8,505 bases of DNA, taken from positions 1-8,505 of the forward strand of contig JAAXHB010000222.1 of assembly GCA_012271125.1 (NCBI GenBank). The letters run 5' to 3'. Position 1 is the stretch's first letter, and every line of letters starts with the position of its first letter. A program made the translations under genes and the position numbers. The stretch comes from Actinomycetota bacterium (GTDB lineage: Bacteria > Actinomycetota > Acidimicrobiia > Acidimicrobiales > Aldehydirespiratoraceae). Of the stretch, positions 8,501 through 8,505 are shown piece by piece. Below the pieces are notes generated by a model. The model was given only the letters and a program-made list of their open reading frames with translations. It was not told the DNA's origin and did not search any database.

Positions 8501-8505
8501 GAGGC
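2576..8505 (+). CDS. Tape measure protein, TP901 type (3'-partial)
   Basis: Tail-length ruler and scaffold. The frame is open for 1976 codons and leaves the window without a stop. Residues about 140-340 resemble the PhageMin_Tail/TP901 minor tail domain (AGQLGVTGAPNIIKF from 170; later TAVYDIGSAAAAAFGTTLAA). Hydrophobic segments lie at about 93-110 (LLIAGAAILGISS), 463-481 (GLVITAFSLLLALTVANYL) and 535-553 (LGPVTLAVAAIGAAFLVLN), typical of tape measure proteins that act at the host membrane during DNA entry. Residues about 555-1045 are Ala/Glu/Arg/Leu-rich coiled coil with three 72-residue repeats from 747. About 1060-1165 is glycine-rich and hydrophobic (GLIGPIGGLIKTG). From about 1428 to the edge are diverged 138-151-residue helical modules joined by Pro/Gly/Asp linkers. 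No lysozyme or peptidase motif is seen in this part. Its position after the chaperone frames supports the call. Confidence 0.93.
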   Translation, partial: MPSATSNYDLAMTVDTAGAAASVTDLGSSATKTGTQLAGAAKSADQGAKATKRYSGATDRARDSLGRFVATTKSANSATGSFTKGINRLAKRLLIAGAAILGISSAAQAMTSGVTGSIQSLASFETGLVGVGKTADLSGASLISLGGQFDDLSRQIPTAAGGLLEIGQAAGQLGVTGAPNIIKFTETIALLETASDLAGEAGATQLARILNVTGEAVGTVDVLASVIVALGNNFAATESLIARHTGEVARSTAVYDIGSAAAAAFGTTLAAFGVQAELSGSAVGRTFRTIENAVKTGGQALEDVAEIARVSGADLAAAFGRDPVEAMNLFLLGLRETITEGGNTAEVLDAVGLSGEEILKVIPVLAKEFDTLARAQGIASGETRNATALNREAAAAINTLENQWQLLRNEADSAARLFAGGLEPAVRQITESTKEWIVESRELFEVLGRIAGSGLELLHNNLGLVITAFSLLLALTVANYLRGVSAATTLVTIANLNLATAVQAVNSGYAKMIALRIGARAGAWAKDFVTLGGALGPVTLAVAAIGAAFLVLNENVKRATSEMQAEIDALVGSAQNLLDVLPEVRLDIESGDLERMGESLHENTEQLEIWRGKLAEAERQVATAQAAYDEYAAAVRANGGDIENDGILLDDLADKLEAARHAQGEAGAQVRIYGQAVAELQGGLTAWAQHQEEVAEQQLAVVNATKDQKQEFERLKAEILATTAEAQAYANVAGRGVDTQQAVLDRLEIEARLRADAADLTKKQQEELRSLIAAQIEAERAAEGADVLASLEEQLAGLRSVNAAYDDGEEAAARARRALELEAEFRDVAAGAAQNQRDEIRQLLQAIADEEAEQSFRQRAAAIQLETDHLAVLTKARRDEVSSFSAVEATLRLEAEIREATAGLTEEQAKQIEALLRVKAREAALFAGEEQISTLRAEVAAMERRAEIRASDFATLEAYEQALSALNLEEEIRIAHLEIEARRQFALNTLRREAFETEAAYLAQVTAINEQFRRQAEETEDLLRRRKELSDRIAEDERFGRTNQERWLAIGELATDVLGGIDEQLAGVLDSAIGSFDALKNLQGTIQAGGSPLDIAFGAKALSDALVGLGKELGIFKGQRGIGRLGGQLSGDLAGAFGGLIGPIGGLIKTGADEFLATIEQFGNDLIATIDKVEGGLGPAGDALIQEILGTVEGLENRIGGEITTGRFGVKIRDDIVTGFINGLRKDFEGENAIQQAVEFIVLELLRTASFGEGIGDNARRVLESGQAGSLDELEEALDLADVLDRGSAAASRSAAEFSALVDQQNRWIQVAQKFGLRTEDVLRVTNQQITALAKQVDSLRLSALGVDDHAATVRDLETAYRDFNSELDQERVAREAQLAAERARRVELQDQISAAESARAALEQSEDVRLQFEHGLGDLGQSFQAPIDSSRQLEEELAATDERIQGLEASLEEFPESLDLDELADAINAVASEAGLALADQIERLGGAQLDAADRQVLLLNLETARLAASIASTRNLLATTELLTEETRRLLEGIATQGEQLLADLLSGAAALPVDSRPGGGARGIDRFADAVGNLEGRLDSARQAAADMRDAVAVLTRGYERGRISAEEYQRILTDFGQALNVELFSLAERILETMGLSEQSAAFARDLRQAEFDLQVAQLRIIFEQANALGLLSDEAAARIEEVLRLAAGFVLPDPPSDDEVEEIRDVLRRMLPTRNAIDTAERYAEAIEEIAQRAAAGELDLRGISDAWRELTDVAFSDFGGQLLSFIDRYYDEIEGGEELRRRLEEVRFRLEIANLEAQFVILREMGLLAGETAEFIESVLAEIRENPPDFTVRPPGDDAGDDTGDDTGEAIASGLLAADRAAQAVSRYRQEIERLDAALEAGTISAAQQAADMQQLADVAFVDLGSRVLSFADQFLSEIEGGERLRRDLEEARFALELLNLRAQVAMYDELGLLTEQQRDLILGTLAQVE
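4814..5461 (+). repeat. Three 72-residue coiled-coil repeats in tape measure gene
   Basis: Protein-level tandem repeats within the tape measure gene. The anchor motif L-x-(I/L)-E-A-x-(I/L/F)-R occurs at residues 747 (LEIEARLR), 819 (LELEAEFR) and 891 (LRLEAEIR), exactly 72 residues (216 bases) apart. Each is followed by a conserved-type stretch (ADLTKKQQEEL, AGAAQNQRDEI, AGLTEEQAKQI). A degenerate fourth start (LNLEEEIR, residue 966) lies 75 residues on. Codons differ widely between copies, so the duplications are old. They fit a long helical rod in which added copies would lengthen the ruler. Confidence 0.75.
6857..8505 (+). repeat. C-terminal helical modules, about four diverged copies
   Basis: Imperfect protein repeats of 138-151 residues in the tape measure gene. 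Each unit has a helical first half, an L(F/L)SxxxR-like helix, an Arg/Glu-rich helix (LEEVRFRLE, LEEARFALE, LRQAEFDLQ, LNLETARLA) and a closing motif ahead of a last helix. The closing motif is ALGLLSDE at anchor residue 1674, MGLLAGET at 1812, LGLLTEQQ at 1958, and weaker TELLTEET at 1523. The second half of the module with anchor 1812 closely matches the last one (EIEGGEELRR against EIEGGERLRR). Approximate unit spans are 6857-7195, 7313-7648, 7718-8062 and 8150 to the window end; the last may continue. Linkers between units are Pro/Gly/Asp-rich. Confidence 0.65.
8102..8137 (+). repeat. Triplicated 12-base acidic linker repeat
   Basis: Three near-identical 12-base units of the form GACGACRCCGGC, the last ending ACGGGG, encode DDAG-DDTG-DDTG at residues 1843-1854. 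They lie in the linker between the last two helical modules, after NPPDFTVRPPG. The near identity of the copies, unlike the old protein repeats around them, suggests recent slippage expansion. The likely role is a flexible acidic spacer. Confidence 0.75.

Noticed and set aside
4814..8505. Many CTCGAG hexamers in the tape measure gene, as possible protein-binding or restriction-related sites
   Set aside because: They arise from frequent Leu-Glu pairs with preferred codons CTC and GAG in a coiled coil; spacing is irregular and all are in frame or chance.
1..8505. CRISPR arrays, tRNAs, insertion sequences, attachment sites or a defence or toxin system
   Set aside because: I saw no direct-repeat/spacer array, cloverleaf, terminal inverted repeats with transposase, or non-structural gene; the window is filled by tail genes.

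Overview
This window is part of a tailed-phage (or prophage) tail morphogenesis module. All genes are on the + strand, in the conserved order tail tube protein, tail assembly chaperone with a second frame, then tape measure protein. The order, with a very long coiled-coil tape measure gene at the end, fits a long-tailed phage. A non-contractile (siphophage) tail is the simplest reading, because no sheath gene lies beside the tube gene, although genes outside the window cannot be seen. The DNA is GC-rich, with a bias to G/C at third codon positions. The tube protein resembles a family common in proteobacterial phages, so an alphaproteobacterial host is a reasonable but weak guess. No integrase, host gene or tRNA is visible, so free phage and prophage cannot be told apart.

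Layout. Bases 1-1341 hold the major tail tube gene, whose first codon or codons lie just before the window. Bases 1342-1459 are an intergenic stretch with a strong intrinsic terminator (1395-1434) and the ribosome binding site of the next gene. Bases 1460-2146 encode the probable tail assembly chaperone. A following frame, -1 relative to it, runs to 2553. This frame has no ATG, GTG or TTG until a TTG at 2248, although coding-like sequence begins about 100 bases earlier. That is the usual signature of the programmed frameshift that makes the G and G-T chaperone forms in many long-tailed phages. Bases 2576-8505 are one uninterrupted reading frame of 1976 codons that leaves the window still open: the tape measure protein.

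How the genes work together. The chaperone forms are expected to hold the tape measure protein extended while tube subunits polymerise around it, and the length of the tape measure protein sets tail length. The most distinctive feature here is the internal architecture of the tape measure protein. It has an N-terminal TP901-type minor tail domain with hydrophobic segments, then a long coiled coil containing three copies of a 72-residue repeat. A glycine-rich hydrophobic stretch follows, then a C-terminal series of about four diverged 138-151-residue helical modules joined by Pro/Gly/Asp-rich linkers. I see no defence system, CRISPR array, toxin, mobile element or RNA gene. The points worth a second look are the recoding site and the modular tape measure, not a new class of system.
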